From Pomacea canaliculata (Eukaryota > Mollusca > Gastropoda > Architaenioglossa > Ampullariidae): DNA of 64,000 nt. A program made the translations under genes and the position numbers. Below, one piece after another: positions 1 to 12,650 of the stretch. The stretch spans positions 19,226,192-19,290,191 of the forward strand of contig NC_037603.1 of assembly GCF_003073045.1 (NCBI RefSeq). The letters are read 5' to 3'. Position 1 is the first letter of the stretch, and each line of letters begins with the position of its first letter. The notes under the pieces are model-generated. The model had not been told where the DNA came from and did no database searches. It saw only the letters and a program-made list of their open reading frames with translations.

Positions 1-1
1 A

Positions 2-3000
2 GGAGCACCCACCAGCAGTGATACCATCCCTCAAAGGACTCCAAGCCCACAGGCCAAAGGTAGGTCAACTTGCTTTCATCTTATCAATAATATCAATATT
101 TATATAAAAATAAAAAATAATTAATATTATCTAAATAAAAATTTACTTCTTAAGGCAACAATTACTTGCATTCGTGATCGTTTTTTAGAGGGTGCAGGGG
201 TAGATTGTCTGAATGAAGAAGTTTCTTACATAACTTCCGGCAAAGACCTCCATGTCTCGTGCGCCGTTGATTATATTATTAGTACATGATCTTATGGAGT
301 GTTCTCTACTAGACTGATGCTAATGTTTCATTAATATATTCTAATCTTTGGCTGGTTTGGGGGAAGCTGCTTTGGTGGTAACGGTCATCCCTACTTAAAG
401 TCTCTCTCCTTTTGTCTCTACCTTACTTTTCCTCTGTCTGTATGTCTCCTGGATCGTTCTCCGTCTCTTATATAAATATACACACACAGAGTAAAAAAAA
501 ACCACAATTTTCTTTCAGTGCAAAATAAGCATTTGAGCATAAATATACAAGATTTTGTAATTACGGACATGAAAATAGTTTGCATCACACTTTATCAAGA
601 ATGTGTTGAAAGTCTACGAATAGTAAACACGCTTGACCATAGTTTATTACTTTTCCGTAGAGATTAAACTGCAGCATCGACTTCCATACAGTTAGTTACA
701 AAAATTTGGCTTTTTTCTATTTTTTTCAGGAGCGTCTAGTCTCAATATAGAAAACCAAAGTATTCGAAGCGGTATGTATCTTGTTCTTTCTCTTCTGTTT
801 GAAAATTGTCTTTCAATTAATAGACAGAGACAATGGTCTAAGCAAAGGGTTCACAGGTCTCTTATCAAAAGTCTCCTTTTTTGCTTACTTTGCCTGTCCT
901 CTTGTCTGTTTGTCTGTCTGCCTATTTACTTATGCGAATTCCCAAACAAATCTCATTTCATGTAAAGTGGAAGGTCACATTAATGTTGCTTATACGTTAA
1001 CGGGAAGGATTTAGGTATGAACAGATAAGACTAGAAAGAAACTTAAATAAAAAACAAGGGAACATCAGATCAAAGTGATTTAATCTTCTTATTATAGAAG
1101 TAGATAACTAAACAGCACTAAAACAATTACTTATTTCTATATTTAATTGTCTTCCACCTTCATCAGTCTAATTACTATTTTTTATTTCATTGAACAAAGA
1201 CATACAAGAGTAAAGAATGAGGAGATATGATAAGGACAGAACATCTTTTTTCAGATGGCAGCGCTAAAGGAAGGAAGCTAAAGAGATGCCTTGCCATACT
1301 CCTTGCTCTTATTGCGTCATTTGTTGTTATTTCCGGTGTGATTGTTGTCATTTACTATTTTAAAAACAAAGGTAACAGAAAATTGGCTTTTATTTTTTCT
1401 TAAATAAAGGTGTGTGAGTGTGTGTGTGTGTGTGAGAGAGAGAGAATCAGTTATGAATTATTCTGTTGTGAATCCACATTGTTTATTCAATCTTCACAAA
1501 TCTGGACAAAAGATTATTTTTTTTTAATCTCGGGAGGGAGGTTCAATAACTACCCTTGGTTGCCTTATGATGTTTTGCGGAATTTCATGCTAAGTTTACT
1601 GTTTTTCTTGGTTTATTTAACTCAACTGGAGTCCTCCGTGACAATGTGTGTGTGGGGGAGGAAAGGGGGATATATGTGTGGGTGTTTACATGTTCATTTG
1701 TTTGTATCTTCGTGTGTTCACGTGTTTATGTGTTTGTGTGCTTCTATGTTTATGTGTATAAATAGTGGTATAACATCTCCCTCAACCTTGTTTGCAGAAA
1801 ATAATCAGACAGATACAGGTAAGCATATTTGTTTTGTTTTGTTTTTTGTTTGTGTGATAAAGTAGAGTAAAATAATTTCCTCACTCTCTTGAGATATGGA
1901 GAATAGAGAAGCTATTAAACAACCAACAATCTGAAACTCTCATGAAATTTAAAAAAGCACTTCAATACTTTTTCTACCCAAACTCATTTGGTCTTTTTTC
2001 ACCATGTTGTCTCATGTCATGATATGCGTTTCATAATAATCCCTCATTAACTTTTCAAGTTGCAGATGGTGACCAGCTATTTTCAGGTAAGGAACATTTA
2101 TTATAAATAAATTAAATTACAATAAACATAGGAAGAACAGCATATTTAATATCGTACAAACTAAGTATATCAAGGACTACATGTACAAAGACACCCATAT
2201 CCAAATGTACATCCACCTGATTCACTGAGCATCCTTTTGTTTCATCTTCATCACAAACTCTTACTTTCTGTTTAGGGTTACTCAGGGTCAACGAAACATT
2301 TACTTACGAGATGGCAGACTCAAGTTCTCCAAAGTTTCTCAGCTTCGAAAAGAGATTTTGCTCTAATGTAAGAATATTAATAAAGGTAGATTATCTTCCT
2401 GTGAAAGTAACTGAGTTGTCTCTTAGAATTTTCTCAAGTCTTGTATTACATAAGTAGTGCTGATGTGTTTTATAATTCGCATAAACTAAATTTGAGGAAG
2501 ATTGGATTGTATGACACACTCAAAAAACTGCTGTCCTGAATTCCACATGACAATTGCAATAATTAAAATATATTTCTCCTGTTTTCGCAGATTGAGTCCG
2601 TTGTGACACGAAATGTCAGCTTTGGAGGCTGCAAAATAAACAGTTTAAGGTAAACATCAATGGCTTGTGAGTAGATGTGTTTGTGAGGGAGCTGGTAAAT
2701 GTGAGGATGAGTAAACTAATTGTACAGAGAACTCGTCTGGTGTACACGCTGCTCAACAAACAGTGTTCATATAAACAATTCCATATTTTTAAAGATGAAG
2801 TCCCCTTTCCGATCGTATAAACCTGAAAAGCATGTATCGATAAACATTTTTGCACAATCATCATCACTAATCATTATTATAATTATTATTATTGATATTT
2901 TTTTAATTTGAAATTTGATACTTTGTCTTCCTGAAGCAAAGGCTCCATTATCGTCAACTTCACTTTGGCGATAACAAACCCGATGTCTGTCAACGAGACG

Positions 3001-4269
3001 CGGGACCTGCTTCTCTGTCTGTTTAACGGCACTCAAGTGGGAACCATGAGAGTCGATTCTCGGGCAACACAATTTATTTTCAATCCTCATGGAAATGGTG
3101 AGTTGAGATTACTAACGACTCATCGACGTCGATCGTCACTATTTTTTACTAACAATCCCAATCAACCTCTGACCTCAATAAACCCCGTCCTCATGACCTA
3201 CCTTGACCTTAAATACGCAGGTATCTTGTGTGATAATATGTTGATAAATATATGTGTATTTAGACTGGGTTATAAAGCTATTGAAACATATATAAGTAGC
3301 AAATGTCCGAGAATGAGACAAGGTGAGATATGAGATTGTTTTTGCAGAGACAATCGTCAGTAAAGAGTCGTCCAGCTGCTCATCTGATTATTCACTGCCC
3401 ATCTCGCCCATGAGCTACACATACCCAGACTACTGTGGAGACTACCAGGTGTGCATCCAGGGCAACTCAGTCCTACAGACATGTCCTCAGGGACAGGAGT
3501 TTGCCTACCTGTCGCCAGGTGACACTGTGATTTGTGCCCCGCCTTCCCACAACACCTACTGCGGACAGAAAAAGTCAGAAATGGAAAAAACCACGTCACG
3601 ACTTCCATCTTCGACTTCTGTGACAGATTCTAAACAAGAAGTGAAATTATCCACTGACACAAGTCAAAATGCTCTTGCATATGCAACATCGTCATTATTT
3701 CCAACAACAACAACAACGACAACGACAACCGCTATGGGTAAAATCATTTTCTCGATTATCTTTTTTTTTTGTAAATTTTTATTTGACGGTTCTGATATAT
3801 GATTGAGAAATAATGTACTACCATTTAGCATACCTACCTTTTTACATAATTCACAAGTATTCTATAACACCGGCGACTGAAGTTATTGAAATAAAGAGGG
3901 TGACAAGGTCTGATACAACGCTTAGTCACAGCAGCACGTTGCTAAATATTTATTTTCTTGCTTACAGACTGCTCCAATGTGTTTACCTGCTCAAGCAGTT
4001 ACACCTTCATGCCTGCTAACGACACCTACCCGGACAACTGTGGAAAATATCAAGAGTGTATCGGAGGAAAGAGTAAAGTTCGATATTGTGCAGAGGGTTC
4101 TCACTTCGTATATTCACAACAAAACATCAACGCTTGCCACGGAACAGACGATCCCCTCACCTACTGCAACATGATGACATTCTTTAAATCAGCTTGCTCA
4201 GAAAACTCAAAACACTTTGTGACAACCGAAAGTCAAGACCAGGCGTCACGCTTGCCCTCGTTTCCATAA
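2..4269 (+). CDS. Type II membrane protein, SEA plus two chitin-binding type-2 domains (copy 1; 5' end outside window)
   Basis: Ten exons read in one continuous frame: 2-59, 730-771, 1255-1371, 1798-1818, 2066-2086, 2276-2367, 2591-2649, 2937-3097, 3348-3737, 3968-4269 (TAA). All introns are GT-AG and most are phase 1. The 420 visible residues give a short tail, a basic stretch (KGRKLKR), a transmembrane helix at about residues 46-70, two 21-base micro-exons, a SEA domain spread over three exons with the G-S-I-I-V cleavage site at about residue 139, a six-cysteine chitin-binding domain (spacing x18, x5, x9, x16, x8, with the typical CGDYQVC), a Thr-rich linker and a second six-cysteine domain. 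Known for the families: SEA domains self-cleave at G/S and the halves stay associated; CBM14 domains bind chitin. Inferred: a cell-surface, chitin-binding glycoprotein with the N-terminus inside. The start codon is upstream of the window. No frame interruption is seen. Confidence 0.85.
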
Positions 4270-4505
4270 CAACCGATCGGACATCACTCTTACTAATTAC
4301 TGAAAAACTAGGTGTGTCATCGCCATTTACATCGTCTTCATGAAAGAAAATGAAAAGAAAGGCTTGATGTGACGTCACCCATTGTTTCCATGATAACAGA
4401 AGGGCAAGGTAGTATGTCACCATCATATTTTCATCAACATTAAGTCAAGGTGTGTCATACCCCAGCCGTCGTCTGTGATGATGTGTGTAAACACCTCGGC
4501 AAATC

Positions 4506-4552
4506 CAGCAGCGCAAAAAAAAAACCAAAAAAAAAACCAAAAAAAAAAAAAC
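4506..4552. repeat. A-rich simple repeat in the 3' flank of copy 1
   Basis: Runs of A broken by CC, about 47 bases. It lies in the probable 3' UTR of copy 1. The rest of 4270-6108 shows no coding potential on either strand apart from the last exon of the minus-strand gene at its right edge. Confidence 0.8.
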
Positions 4553-5053
4553 CGTTACATTTTAGAATTTATAAACTCAAGCTGTTCAGAAAGTAATCAT
4601 TCAAACTGCTGTGTGTAGAGTTTTCATGATTTTATTCCATATTTGAAATCGTGTGAACACAAAATGACAACGTGATATACATGATCATATATATGATAGA
4701 TTTTTCTGAGACGATGACAGAAAATTACTCATTCAGGTATTAACGTGGGAACTTGGAACTGATTCATTGTGTTCAATACAGACATGTCTGCCTACGTATA
4801 ATTATAGACATATTCATACTTACAGTCACACGTAATACAAAAAAACGTATGGATGATTATAACGTACAAACTACACTTGCAGCTGTCAAAAGTCGGCTGA
4901 TACGTCCTGCTGATGATTCCTGCCATTGAAATTTTTCGTAGCTTCACTGTGACAAGAGGACTAGAGGTGAGACAGATGGAGAACGAGGCTGACAGTGTGT
5001 GGATGTAACAACAGTCAGGTTGGAAATGTTTGTACACATGTTGTGATGCAAGA

Positions 5054-5063
5054 AATAAATAAA
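5054..5063 (+). terminator. Candidate poly(A) signals for copy 1
   Basis: Two overlapping AATAAA hexamers about 0.8 kb past the stop codon of copy 1. They are the first such hexamers seen downstream. Use is inferred from position only. Confidence 0.35.
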
Positions 5064-5929
5064 CGTCATCTTTGAACAAATGTCGACAGCAAATGACGTC
5101 ATTGATTACGTGAGAAATAAAAATAGTTTCATGTTTCATTGATAGACCCTTGACCTCTTGCTAGACTGTTGACACTCGCCTCCACCCTTCAACCTACCCA
5201 CACACCCACACATTTTCCAGACAACAGTGCTTGACTACCCCTCCCCTCCTCTACCCTGTTTGTCGGGTGGCGGGTTAAAGTATTGTTGACATGAGTCTGA
5301 CCACAGCAGTAACCAGCGATTCTACTCTAACATCATGCAAGTCTAACTTCATCCTGTCTCATTATGTGTCTGTATTGTAGGTGTGAACTTTATGCGTACT
5401 TATGTGTATGTTAAATGTGTAACATTATCATTTCGATTTGTGTGTATGTATTGTAGATATGTAGCCTTATCACATGTAATTATGTTAAATGCAGAACTTT
5501 GTTATGTATTTATTATGTCTGTATGTGTAGCCCTTATGTCTGTGTATCTACTGTAGGTCTGTTACCTTATCGTATGTAATTATGTATATGCTGTTGATAT
5601 TAACCTTATTGGGTCTAAATATCTATCAACAATTTTCGTGTGGATGACTGCTGTCAAATTATTTTATTTCTACTTCTTAAGACCTAGGTTATTAATTGCA
5701 GCGGGGTTGACAACTAACAGATTAGAAATACATTAATACTTATATAACGGTAATGCGAACCACAATCGTAATGACATTTCGAAAACTATTAAAGCAAAAT
5801 ATAAAAGTTTTACCTTCTCACCATACACACCAGGTCTATTCTGATTTTCACTTCTTTACTTCTTTAAGTTTCTTTATTTCCTAAAGAAACCCTTTCTAGG
5901 CCGACTCAAATGAAAATGCCTTCCAGTAG

Positions 5930-5935
5930 TTTATT
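5930..5935 (-). terminator. Candidate poly(A) signal for the minus-strand gene
   Basis: TTTATT on the plus strand (AATAAA on the minus strand), about 175 bases beyond the minus-strand stop codon at 6109-6111. Assigned by position only. Confidence 0.35.
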
Positions 5936-6108
5936 TGGACCAGAGGTACAGATTTTTAATAAACTAGCATAGATGCATCTGTATAATTTTGACAGTATTT
6001 CACTCAGAATATTGATGCTTATTGTTAGTAAACAAAATATGTTTGTTCTCAGAAGTATTCTGTACTTTTCAAGAAAACAATTCGATTATGCTTAACTTGT
6101 GCAATATT

Positions 6109-6327
6109 TTACCTATATGGGACTGGTACCAAAATCTGAGGTGGAGGAGGAGGATTAAAAACTGTGTACGTTGGCCTCGACAGACATTTACAAACAAGGA
6201 CAAGCAGAATAAACTCCAGCACTCCCATGATAACCACAAGTGAGCCCCAGGTTTCTGCAAAGAAAACATTGTGTTTATAAGAAGTGAAGAATGCTGTCTA
6301 CTTTAGAAATGGTGGATGGTGGATGGA

Positions 6328-6408
<81 letters not shown>

Positions 6409-9400
6409 ACTATTATTATGTACAATGTATCGAGAGTAGCTCAATTGATAGAAAGTGAATTGCATGAATGAGTATATCTGCGTGTAACATTTTTTAAATA
6501 TCTTTCCTGATACTCTTTTACTTTGTGTTTTTTAAATTTATTCTCTCTCTTTCTGTGTGTGTGTTCTTGCATTCTGTCTTGATATCTGCTTGCCTATTCT
6601 CTGGTCTAGTGATTTCTTGTCTGCTATGTTAGCTTGTTTCCTCGTCTGCTTGTTATGCATCTCTTTGGCAGACTCACCAACTTTCATGAAGCTGATATCA
6701 ATGCCCTGAAGTATCACAATCAGCCACATTGCTAGTCCTTTGAATGTTTCCTCAGTCTTATTGGCAACAGTATCCAACATTCTGACGACAGTTTTGTGAG
6801 CCTTTCTGATTTTGGCTCTACACTGCCGGTCCTTCTGGGCTATCATGGCCTTGATGTTCTGTTTGTATTCCTCTGTTTTATTTACTGCTTCGTCTTGTTT
6901 TCGAAGAACTTCATGAAATCGAGTCTCTGCTGACATGTTCAGACTTTCGTTCAGGAAGGATACAGCTTCTTGGATTTGATTGTCAATGTACAAAGAGACA
7001 TGAGTCATCTGTGTGGCGGACTTTAAATCAATGATCATTTCTCTTAGTCTCTCTTCTAGAAGGCTGAGCCTTTCTTCCTGAAAATAATAATAGATACGGA
7101 ATTATGAAAGAGTTCTAAATATTATATGTTTATCTCAAACAGATCAAATGCTTTTAAATAAAGGAAATTTTCTAAGCATACAGATTGTACTATAATTTAA
7201 GTGTATATTTCTTTTAACTATGAGATTAGACTTACATTGTATTTGTCACAAATTATTCCTCGACAAATGGGTTTAACCTCATATGTGTACAGGTGTTTTG
7301 CGCGGCTTTCAGGATGTATTATTGATAATGGTGTAGTGATAAAGTAAGACTGCAACATTGTTGTAGTACTGTTGTCATCAACTTTTTTTAAATGTATGTA
7401 TAAGATGTCGAGTGTGTGACTTTATATTGATATATTGTTCAGGAATGTTTCTTTGGTATTGCAAATTAAAAATTCTCTCATGTTCACTTCTCTCATAAAA
7501 AAATCAGAGTACATGTATAATAAAAACAAATTTCTTGATTTTATTCTGCCAGACTCTACCCATCGGTTGAAAAGATAAAAAAATAATACTTCACCTGAGA
7601 CGACGTAACAAAGGTAGAACTGTTGGGACACATGTCCCAGGCTGGAACAATATTGAAGGACGGATCTGAAGACTTGGACCATGGGCTTATGAAGCTCAAC
7701 CCCATCACCAGCACTCCGCCAAACAAGCTTGAAGTAGAACACGAAAGAAAAAAATCAAAAAAGAAAGAAAGAAATTGGACAGAAAAACTTTTAACAATTA
7801 AAATATGACAAATAGTTGCAGAAAGATATGCTCTTTAAATGTTAACCCAAGTGAGATATTTTTGTCTTTAAGATCGTCTAGTCAATTTTAAAATAAAAAC
7901 TATCAAAATATGAATCCATAATTATTTAATTCTCAAGATATAATCCTTTAAATGGTTCCCAGTCACTTAATCCCCAGACACTTCATCCCCGACACTTCAT
8001 CCCCGACACTTCATCCCCTAGACTTTTAATCCCCAGACACTTAATCCCTAAACTAAATCCTTAACTATAAAAATTATGAAGTCAGCGAAAAATTTAATTG
8101 AAATTTAAATTGAAACCATGCTTTTAACTTCAACGTCATTTGAACATCAACAACATTAGTTAAAGTTCATATAAGCTAGTAAATTTAATGTTCTTCAACA
8201 ATATGATATGAAAATTGTTCTTGAGTGTTGGAGATGAAGTGTCGGGGATGAAGTGTCTGGGGATGAAGTGTCTGGGGATTAAAAGTCTAGGGGATGAAGT
8301 GTCGGGGATGAAGTGTCGGGGATGAAGTGTCTGGGGATTAAGTGACTGGACACCCCTTTAAATATCGGCATTCTTACCTGCTACTAGGAAGGCAAAAGAA
8401 AATTACTTTCCGACACTGGAGAGTTCCGATGTGTCTAAGTAGTATTTGTAACATAGTGAGGCTTAGTTTACACAACCTATGCTCGTCTTCTAGTCAGATG
8501 ATGAAGTATCACTCAGGTTGTTGTGCTTGAAAAGCAAATTTTGAACCCAGGAAATGAAACAGCTGATTCTACAGCCCTACAAATTTGAGTATTATTTAGA
8601 AGATGAGGATGTCGACTGAAGTTAAAAAATAAATTAAATGGTCCAAAGGGAATTCACTCGACCGGCTGGTAAGTAAATCTTCGCAGCTCAAAGTGTAATG
8701 AGCAACAATCACTGTCACTGCAGTCTATGTTGTATTATTATTGAATCTCTGTAACTAAGTAGGCGCATTTTTTAAATAGAGGACTACTGATAATGACAAT
8801 TTTACTATTTAAAATATAGCAACATTATAAAACTTTGAGACGCGTTTATCGATGTGAAAACCTACTTCTTCCTCACTTAGCTAATGCAAAATTTACTATT
8901 TACTTACTCATCCGTGTGAACAAGATCAGTATAATGATACAAATAATTTCTGAACAAATCTGGTCCACTGCCGTTTGTAGCCAGTATCATGGAAAATGAC
9001 AATGAGTACAAACTTCATCCGAGTATCGAAGAGTACATTCAGCAACAGCACATTGTGTCCTGGTGTGTTCAAGGATTGCATATTTCCTCTTCGAATTCAT
9101 CTCACTTTCGTCGCTATCTGTTTTCTTGACATATCAAGTGTGATTAAAAGGAAAACAAACATTAATATAATATTTCTCTCACATCTTTGTCATAAACTAC
9201 CACCGGACTGTGATTAAGTGATACTTTATGTTCTATTTCCCGGATGTTCGCTGAGCACTTGGGTTAGAGTGGTGTATGGGTGCTGTGTGTTCATATCCGC
9301 AAATGGTCGTTGGTGCTCTTGTGTGCCTGTGTACCTGTGTATAATTAGTAAAAGGGATGAAAAAAGATCAAAAATAGAATTGAAGCAACAAAAAAAAAAA

Positions 9401-9461
9401 AAGGAAACAAGAAAGGAAAGAATGAAGGTCTAAGTTACCTGCCACCTGTAAACGTCCACAT
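6109..9461 (-). CDS. Unrecognised secretory-pathway membrane protein with coiled-coil-like region, 233 aa
   Basis: Four exons in transcription order: 9461-9439 (ATG), 7727-7595, 7077-6678, 6254-6109 (TAA). All have GT-AG borders, and the phases (2, 0, 1) join into one frame of 702 bases. The N-terminus (MWTFTGGSLFGGVLVMG...) looks like a signal peptide. A charged, helix-prone region at about residues 53-160 contains NES, NMS and two NKT sequons. Two hydrophobic stretches follow, about 163-180 and 189-209 (the second WGSLVVIMGVLEFILLVLVC), then a short tail ending in a run of five prolines. No family is recognised. Signal peptide, coiled coil and a paired hydrophobic C-terminus recall the layout of membrane-fusion proteins such as KAR5/Brambleberry, but no motif was matched, so this is only a suggestion. 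It lies antisense to the mucin array, between copies 1 and 2. A MITE occupies its first intron. Confidence 0.65.
6331..6407. repeat. (ATG)n microsatellite
   Basis: About 25 uninterrupted trinucleotide units, inside the last intron of the minus-strand gene. Confidence 0.95.
7954..8354. mobile_element. Mutator-type foldback MITE, 401 bp, with 9-bp target duplications
   Basis: The ends are inverted repeats: the left starts GGTTCCCAGTCACTTAATCC and the right ends with the near-complement of it (…GTGACTGGACACC). Each arm of about 90-130 bp is built from a 14-15-base subrepeat (GACACTTCATCCCC and variants), so the arms can fold back. The middle is AT-rich and non-coding. The element is flanked by identical 9-bp copies of CCTTTAAAT at 7945-7953 and 8355-8363; 9-bp duplications are typical of the Mutator superfamily. 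It sits in intron 1 of the minus-strand gene. A longer relative with the same ends lies at 25200-26145. Confidence 0.85.
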
Positions 9462-12031
9462 GGAGAACCAGTTCCTATCCTGTTCTGACCTTTCAACTTC
9501 CTCTCGCAGGACGTGGAGATAGAGTGTCTTCTGCTGAAGTCTTGAAGTCCTTTCTTATGTCAGCCAATCCCTTTAGTTCCTTCCTTCCTTCTGCTGCTCG
9601 GTAGACTCTTCTGTTCTTGAGTCCTTCAGATGGCGGGCTGCCTCACAGACAAACGTCTTCAAGACACGATGCAATATGGCCGCTGTTTAATTAATTGCTT
9701 GTTTGTTCTGCCTCAGAGAAGATGTGACATATTTTTACGCCGTGCCAGCAACTAAGGACATATTACAGCAAACCAGCAAGCTCGGTAAAGTTATGATACT
9801 CTTATCGTGTCCAACATTTCTAGCACCATCATTATCATGATCTCCATTTAATTAACGATTGACAAAGTTTTTGAGTAAGTTTTCATTATTGTTTCATAGA
9901 AGCTGTCAAACCATTAAAACCCATACAGAAGCCCACAAAACCTCTCCACATTTGTACACAGATATCAGTGGGATTATTTTGTTTCCAGAATTTTAATCTG
10001 TGTCGTAGACTATTAATAAACAAGATGCAAAACTTTGGTAAATCTTATCAGTATATAACTACTTTTCTGACTCCACGCTGTTACGATTTATATACTTTAA
10101 CAGCTGTCTCAATGGGTCTTTCACATTAAATTGTCATAGCACTGACATTTGTGATGTTATCTTCTTTCTGTTCATCACATTGTGCATCATATTGGGTGGA
10201 GCATTCACTCTACCCAATTATTACAAATACATTTCATACACACTAGTACTTTAACAATAGTACTGCATGTGGTCGTGTTCGTGCCCTGGTTAGTCGTCGG
10301 TGTGCAGCAACTTCGCTCCTTTTGCCTGGGTATTAAACGGCTGATAAGAAGAAGGAAGTCATATCAAATGATTTAAAGATAATGAGAAATGTCTCCTTTT
10401 GATAGTGTTAGGCTGGCTGAACATGGACACATAAATGTCTATTGAGGCTGGTCTGTACATCTTTTAGGAAACTGAATTATTAGTTCTAGGAGAGTCGCGA
10501 TTTCTTATGAGAAAGAGTAACATTATCGAGCTGCACTTATAACACAGACACACTCGTCCAAAAAAATAAAAATAGAAAAAATATAGAGAGAAACAGAACG
10601 TGAGAGAGACAAAAAAATAAAAGAGCCAAGGAAAGAGAGAAAGGCAAGCACTTACAGAGGAAAACGCATTTGTAAATAATTCTGTCGCACAAGCAGCTAT
10701 CATAGATACACACATATGGGAACAAAAATAATATGAAGGGATAACTTACTGGATAACTTACAGAACTGCTTAGAGTCCGTGTTTACTGTTGAGAAACTGC
10801 TGATCATGTTATCTGTGGAGGAAACTCAAAACCGATGCACAACTTTCTAGAATATGTGAGCTCAAAAAATAATCCACCATAACTGTCAACACATCGAACT
10901 ATGTAGAACTGCATCAATTATTTTGCAAACGAAACATGGCACAAACAATCGCTGTAACACCTGTGAATAAAAATATTTTAGATATAAACTTACAAGTGTA
11001 AAGTAGTGCGGTGCGGATGAATATTTCGCTGACCTTATAGGTCACACGCCTCACGGGTCGGTGAAACGCCTGTGTTATTGTTGACATAGTTCTCATTCAG
11101 TCCATGCTGATATGGGGATGTTTAATGCAGGTTGTATGATTTACAAGTTTGAGTCAGTCGTATGTTGTTTGCAGACTGCGCTGTGACCGACAAAAAGAAA
11201 CCGCGGTGTACTGAGAATTGGAGATAACCTTCCGCGAAAAACACCGTTTGCTTTTTCTGGAAAATCGTGATGTTGGTTTAGAAACTTCAGGAAGGATGCA
11301 GACACACGTTTCGTCTGCTATACAGAATGATCGGTTGACACCAACTGATGCATAAACATCCTCAGCACTGAACAGTCAGACTAAACAAACTTATTCTGAA
11401 CAGTCAAACAGAACTCATCTGAACGGCCAATGTAAGCAATGAACTCATCCGTCAATGAGCTGCCATTCTAAATACAAAGCTAAACATTTAAGGTCAAACT
11501 AATCATTCAGTGAGACAAAAACATGATATTCAAATTAAATATGAAGGAAGGAAAGAGATATAGAAAACCTCACTTTGGAAGTTCAGTCCAAAAAAAAAAA
11601 ATACAAATTCATGAAAAATTAGAAGCTTTAATTTACAAAAACCAAGGTAAAATAAAGTGCATAAAACGGTGAGTTCACCTGATTGTTATTGTTCTGAGGA
11701 ATTCCAGACATTCATGTTGTGTCACTAAATAATGTTGATGTGACACTTTTACTGTTCATCGTTATCAACGTCATCAACGACAAAGCGAGTGGCTGTCGTA
11801 GACAATTATCTCTAGTGTTTCCGCCTCGATCTCGAAACGCTTGGCCGCACCCCGCAAGCGCAGAGGATGACGTCACGCGTACCCGTACACGTCGCGGATA
11901 CAGAACTCTCGAGCAGCATCGTGAAGTATCTCGCGCGGAGTATTCACTGGAGAATTCAGATCATCCAGGGGAGCGGTGAACCTCTGGTGGACCTCTCTGA
12001 AACGTTTTGTTTGGATTTGTTCCTTGATGTT

Positions 12032-12062
<31 letters not shown>

Positions 12063-12169
12063 TATGATGATTATGATGATTATGATTATGATTATTATTA
12101 TGATTATTATGATTATGATTATGATTATGATTATTAAAAATACGCATTCAGAAACCCATGAGGGAACTA
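9462..12169. other. Spacer without a supported gene
   Basis: This 2.7-kb stretch holds the presumed promoter side of the minus-strand gene at its left end. Short open frames occur (for example 10914-11096 on the minus strand), but none shows a family match or a consistent exon chain. A (GAT)n-type microsatellite begins at 12035. Confidence 0.5.
12035..12134. repeat. GAT/ATTATG microsatellite
   Basis: A pure GAT run that degrades into GATTAT and ATTATG units. Confidence 0.9.
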
Positions 12170-12650
12170 GGCAATTTAATGATTGCTTAAAATAACAAAC
12201 GGGTGGTTAACCTCTCACGCGGTGTAAATCATGCCTCTACCACCCACCCACCCTTATCAGTACTACTTTAATGTCGCTGACATCACGCTGGTCAAGTGTC
12301 CATTGTCAAGTGTCGCCGTTGTTTAGTAATTCCTCTTCCGGGTATGTCTGTGGCTTCACTAGTTCACCATGTCAGCAAAGAAGCAAATCATTTCTTTTTT
12401 TCTTTCTCTCTTGAGGACAGAGCGACTGTTTCTATTGTCTATGAGCTGCAGTGCTCAGAGTATTTATTTACACTAACACCAGGATCGTGTAACACACCCC
12501 TTTCCTCCTCTTGTCGTGTCTTCCTTTGCACTCTTTCCTGCAGAATTCTGTTAATCATCCGATATCATGGAATGCACCTACCATTACATGACTATTTTTC
12601 TCTCGTTGTGTCTTTGTTATTTAGATTCTGGCCAGTCGATAAAACAAAAT
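12170..12650. repeat. Duplicated spacer segment, copy A (upstream of mucin copy 2)
   Basis: Shares blocks with 19555-20010 in the same order and orientation: a GACATCAC...GGTCAAGTGTC block, a CTCTTCCGGGTA block, an ACCAGG...CGTGT block, and TGTTAATCATCCGATATC. It lies about 0.7-1.1 kb before the start codon of mucin copy 2, so it may be an ancestral promoter-side segment copied with the gene. Confidence 0.75.

Noticed and set aside
6022-6269. Open frames on both strands over the last exon of the minus-strand gene
   Set aside because: The accepted reading is the third frame, which alone gives a clean acceptor phase, a membrane helix and a stop. These are overlaps.
7954-8354. CRISPR-like regular short repeats
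   Set aside because: The repeats lie in two inverted arms with no unique spacers, are flanked by 9-bp target duplications, and the genome is eukaryotic. A foldback transposon explains them.
10914-11096. Minus-strand frame as an upstream start exon of the antisense membrane gene
   Set aside because: It ends at a GTAAGT-like donor in phase 1, but no acceptor in the matching phase precedes the 9461 exon, which already has an ATG and a signal peptide.
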